A stretch of 21,687 bases of DNA, taken from the NCBI GenBank assembly GCA_049999725.1, contig JBNGIS010020427.1:1-21687 (forward strand), read 5' to 3'. Below the pieces are notes generated by a model. That model had not been told where the DNA came from, ran no database searches, and saw only the letters and a list, made by a program, of their open reading frames with translations. The translations under genes and the position numbers were made by a program. Within the stretch, counting starts at the first letter, position 1, and the number at the start of each line of letters is the position of its first letter. This stretch comes from Haplomitrium mnioides. Taxonomy: Eukaryota; Marchantiophyta; Haplomitriopsida; Calobryales. This document shows, piece after piece, positions 19,883 through 21,687 of the stretch.

Positions 19883-20705
19883 GGTTAGTTTTATTTATTT
19901 TCTCTATCCCCAACATTTCCTCTATCGTCCTCTAGACGGACATAGTCTAAGGCTCCTCTTTGGCTAAAAAACAAATTTCCTTGTGGGCACATTGTCCTCC
20001 GAATCTTAGATAGTCTCAAGTGATACCTCCGAGTCTTAGATAGTCTTAGTAACCACCGAGTCTTAGATAGTCTCATGTGTAACCTCCGAGTGTTGGATAC
20101 TGTCAAGTGTAATAGGCTTGGCTTGGCCCCCAACAATAGGTTAGTTTTAGTTATTTTCTCTACCCCCAACATTTCCTCTATCGTCCCCTAGACGGACCTA
20201 GTCTAGGGCTTCTCTTTGGCTATAAAAGAAATTTCCTTGTGGGCACACTGTCCTTTGAGTCTTAGATAGCCCAAGAAATTTCCTTGTGGGCACACTGTCC
20301 TCCGAGTCTTAGATAGTCTCACGTGTAAGCTCCGAGTCTTTTATACTCTCATGTGTTACCTCCCAGTCTAAGATAGTCTTAGTAACGTCAGAGTCTTAGA
20401 TAGTCTCATGTGTAACATCCGAGTCTTAGATAGTCTCAAATGTTATGGGCTTGGCTTGGTCCCCAACAATAGGTTAGTTTTATTTATTTTCTCTATCCCT
20501 ATTATTTCCTCTATCGTCCCCTAGACGGACCTAGTCTAGGTCTCCTCTTTGGCTATTAAAGAAATTTCCTTGTGGGCAAACTGTCCTCCGAGTCTTACAT
20601 ATTCTCAGGTGTAACCTCCGAGTCTTAGATAGCTTCAATAACCTCCGAGTCTTAAATAGTGTTATGTGTATCCTTCGAGTCTTAGATAGCCTCAGGTGTA
20701 ATGGG
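19861..20705 (+). repeat. Units 71-73, right copy of the 12.2-kb pair
   Basis: Units start at 19861, 20117 and 20450 (256, 333 and 256 bp). They share GCTAAAAAACAAATTTCC, CTCCGAATCTTAG, CAAGTGATACC, TGTCAAGTGTAATAGGC, ACCTCCCAGTC and TAGGTCTCCTCTTT with units 28-30, all at an offset of 12,209 bp. Unit 73 lacks the composite module present in unit 30. Confidence 0.9.
20252..20298 (+). repeat. Representative 47-bp composite module (unit 72)
   Basis: This optional module sits directly after the core and before the first 30-mer. Its first 18 bases are a 30-mer head (CCTTTGAGTCTTAGATAG here). The remaining 29 repeat the end of the core, AAGAAATTTCC through GTGGGCACACTGT, with GCC(A/C)AAG replacing GCTATAAAAG, so the TATA-like element is lost. 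It looks like a tandem duplication across the core/module junction. Units of 246, 273, 303, 333, 350 and 363 bp carry one or two copies. Confidence 0.88.
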
Positions 20706-20733
20706 CTTGGCTTGGCCCCCAACAATAGGTAAG

Positions 20734-20777
20734 TTTTATTTATTTTCTCTATCCCCAACATTTCCTATATCGTCCCC
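20734..20777 (+). other. Pyrimidine-rich stretch of the core (example)
   Basis: About 44 bases of the core are nearly all T and C on the plus strand, with isolated A residues and a single G. The stretch spans TTTTATTTATTTTCTCTAT, CCCCAACATTTCC and the start of the dyad. It contains the short direct repeat CTCTATC / CTCTATC that explains the 18-bp deletion in unit 40. Such strand asymmetry is common in satellites; no function is shown. Confidence 0.7.
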
Positions 20778-20797
20778 TAGACGGACCTAGTCTAGGG
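20775..20797. repeat. Conserved dyad in the core (example, unit 74)
   Basis: CCCTAGAC (20775-20782) and GTCTAGGG (20790-20797) are perfect reverse complements around the 7-nt loop GGACCTA. The same perfect arms occur in many units, for example 2050-2072 and 13346-13368. Some units break it (CATTAGAC left arms near 17990 and 19315; GTCTCGGG right arms near 1217 and 4316), and I saw no compensating change in the other arm. It could be a protein-binding palindrome or a hairpin, but the sequence does not decide this. Confidence 0.8.
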
Positions 20798-20806
20798 CTC
20801 CTCTTT

Positions 20807-20817
20807 GGCTATAAAAG
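20807..20817 (+). promoter_or_regulatory. TATA-box-like motif GGCTATAAAAG (example)
   Basis: The core carries GGCTATAAAAG just downstream of the dyad, and most units retain it. CTATAAAAG matches the general eukaryotic TATA-box pattern and would point transcription rightwards into the module run. Units with GCTTTAAAAG, GCTAAAAAACA or GCTACAAAAG have lost the match. No start site, transcript or gene is evident, so a promoter role is inference from a short AT-rich match that could arise by chance and be copied by amplification. Confidence 0.3.
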
Positions 20818-20840
20818 AAATTTCCTTGTGGGCACACTGT

Positions 20841-20957
20841 CCTTCAAGTATTAGATAGTCCGAGGTGTAACCTCCGAGTCTTAGATAGTCTCAATAACCT
20901 CCGAGTCTTAGATAGTCTCATGTGCAACCTCCGAGTCTTAGATATTCTCAGGTGTAA
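20841..20957 (+). repeat. Representative module run 30-27-30-30 (unit 74)
   Basis: Four nested subrepeats follow the core: 20841-20870 (30 bp), 20871-20897 (27 bp), 20898-20927 (30 bp) and 20928-20957 (30 bp). Each begins CCTCCGAGTCTTAGATAG or a close variant. The 27-bp module lacks three bases of the GTGTAA tail and here ends TCAATAA (usually TCAGTAA). The third module ends CATGTG plus CAA or TAA, and the last ends CAGGTGTAA and runs directly into TGGG of the next core. With the 139-bp core this gives the basic 256-bp unit. Confidence 0.9.
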
Positions 20958-21687
20958 TGGGCTTGGCTTGGCCCCCAACAATAGGTAAGTTTTATTTATT
21001 TTCTCCATCCCCAGCATTTCCTCTATCGTCCCTTAGACGGACCTAGTCTAGGGCTCCTCCTTGGCTATAAAAGAAATTTCCTTGTGGGCACACTGTCCTC
21101 CGAGTCTTAGATAGTCAAAGAAATTTCATTGTGGGCACACTGTCATCCGAGTCCTAGATAGTCTCAGGTGTAACCTCCGAGTCTTAGATAGTCTCACATG
21201 TAACCTTCGAGTCGTAGATAGTCTTAGCAACCTCCGAGTCTTAGATAGTCTCATGTGTAATCTCTGAGTCTAAGATAGTCTTAGGTGTAATGGGCTTGGC
21301 TTGACACCCAACAATAGGTTAGTTATATTTCTTTTCTCTATCCCCAACATTTCCTCTATCGCACCCTAGACAAACCTAGTCTCGAGCTCCCCTTTGGCTA
21401 TAAAAGAAATTTCCTTGTGGGCACATTGTCCCCCGAGTCTTACATAGGGAAACAAATTTCCCTTTGGGCACACAGTCCTCCGAGTCTAAGATAGTCTCAG
21501 GTGTAACCTTCGAGTCTTAGATAGTCTAAGTAACCTCCGAGTCTTAGATAGCCTCATGTGTAACCTCCGAGTCTTAGATAGTCTCACGTGTAATGGGCTT
21601 GGCTTGGCCCGCAATACTAGGTTAGTTTTATTTATTTTCTCGATCACCAACATTTCCTCTATCGTCCTTTAGACGGACCTAATCTAG

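Larger units (their letters stand above)
20702..20840 (+). repeat. Representative 139-bp satellite core (unit 74)
   Basis: This is a clean example of the invariant part of the monomer. In order it holds TGGGCTTGGCTTGGCCCCC, CAACAATAGGT, a T/C-rich stretch, the CCCTAGAC/GTCTAGGG dyad, GGCTATAAAAG, the palindrome GAAATTTC and GTGGGCACACTGT. Counting back from the module boundary gives exactly 139 bases, and this value accounts for unit lengths across the array. The core varies by point changes and small indels between units, while modules are gained and lost after it. Confidence 0.9.
1..21687 (+). repeat. Tandem satellite array filling the whole window
   Basis: All sequence outside the N runs can be read as head-to-tail copies of one family, always in the same orientation. 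The anchor CTTGGCTTGGCCCCC recurs about 77 times. Between anchors lie a T/C-rich stretch, a CTAGAC/GTCTAG dyad, GGCTATAAAAG, GTGGGCACACTGT and then several copies of a 30-bp module. Of 71 units that can be measured, 22 are 253-259 bp, 20 are 301-304 bp and 10 are 333 bp; the rest fall into a few other discrete classes. No non-satellite insertion is visible. Nothing resembles alpha satellite, Arabidopsis or rice centromere monomers or telomere repeats as I know them, so the family is unnamed here. A plant source is a guess. Confidence 0.97.
20706..21687 (+). repeat. Units 74-77, array continues past the window edge
   Basis: Units start at 20706, 20962, 21295 and 21598 (256, 333 and 303 bp, then partial). 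Units 75-76 are a third copy of the pair at 15181 (offset 5,781), with AAATTTCATTGTGGGC in unit 75 and GAGTCTAAGATAG after the composite module in unit 76. Partial unit 77 has CAATACTAGG, shared with unit 64, and ends within the dyad, so the array runs on beyond the window. Confidence 0.9.

Noticed and set aside
82-20761. About forty short minus-strand reading frames encoding basic decapeptide repeats (RLSKTRRLHM type) between MLGIEKINKTNLLLGAKPSP and CPQGNFF
   Set aside because: They follow from the repeat structure. The 30- and 27-bp modules are multiples of three and free of stops in one frame, so each unit gives the same peptide. The frame is lost across the 47-bp module and the 256-bp unit, many units contain stops or frameshifts, starts and stops fall at fixed satellite positions, and there is no ribosome-site or splice context or neighbouring gene. 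Changes are not biased to silent positions as far as I can see.
20817-20824. GAAATTTC palindrome as a binding site
   Set aside because: It is a perfect 8-bp palindrome, but simple A/T composition makes it likely by chance and it is copied with every unit.
1-21687. Ribosomal DNA intergenic spacer with subrepeats
   Set aside because: Spacer subrepeats can look similar and a TATA-like motif is present, but no rRNA gene sequence appears in 21 kb and the array is far longer and more uniform than a usual spacer.
1-21687. Tandem repeats inside an LTR retrotransposon
   Set aside because: Some plant satellites arise this way, but no LTR ends, primer-binding site, polypurine tract or gag/pol-like frame is visible in this window. 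The origin remains open.

Overview
The whole 21,687-base window is one head-to-tail array of tandem satellite DNA. I find no protein gene, RNA gene, CRISPR array or recognisable transposon. Five runs of N (two of 10, three of 100) show that this is a scaffold from a eukaryotic assembly. A plant is my best guess, but only from the general character of the sequence. I do not recognise the monomer as a named satellite family.

Basic unit. I used the start of CTTGGCTTGG as the unit boundary and counted 76 units plus a partial 77th (five of the 76 are broken by N). Each unit has a core of about 139 bp followed by small modules. The core runs from TGGGCTTGGCTTGGCCCCC, through a T/C-rich stretch, a perfect dyad (CCCTAGAC, 7-nt loop, GTCTAGGG), and a TATA-like GGCTATAAAAG, to GTGGGCACACTGT. 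The modules are a 30-mer (CCTCCGAGTCTTAGATAG, then TCA-N-GTGTAA), a 27-mer that ends TCAGTAA, and an optional 47-mer. The 47-mer is the module head joined to a second copy of the end of the core. Unit lengths follow 139 + 30a + 27b + 47c, give or take a few bases. The observed classes are about 159, 226-229, 238, 243-246, 253-259, 273, 286, 301-304, 333, 350-352 and 363 bp. The 253-259 and 301-304 classes dominate (22 and 20 units).

Layout. Diagnostic variants shared by distant units reveal overlapping higher-order repeats (HORs): 833-1980 recurs at +3,096; a three-unit block occurs near 1469, 2540, 4565 and 11226; 6711-7290 recurs at +7,352; 7652-8300 recurs at +12,209; 15181-15815 recurs at +1,577 and +5,781; and 17620-18383 recurs at +1,324, with a nested +462 copy that contains the shortest unit (159 bp). 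This patchwork is what repeated unequal crossover or array conversion produces. One chimeric unit (2540-2795) shows a visible switch point.

Coding potential. The many short minus-strand reading frames (decapeptides such as RLSKTRRLHM) arise because the 30- and 27-bp modules are multiples of three and lack stops in that frame. The 47-bp module and the usual 256-bp unit are not multiples of three, so the frame is lost from unit to unit. I treat none of them as genes. The window appears to hold structural or heterochromatic satellite DNA. A transcriptional role for the TATA-like and dyad motifs is possible but unproven.
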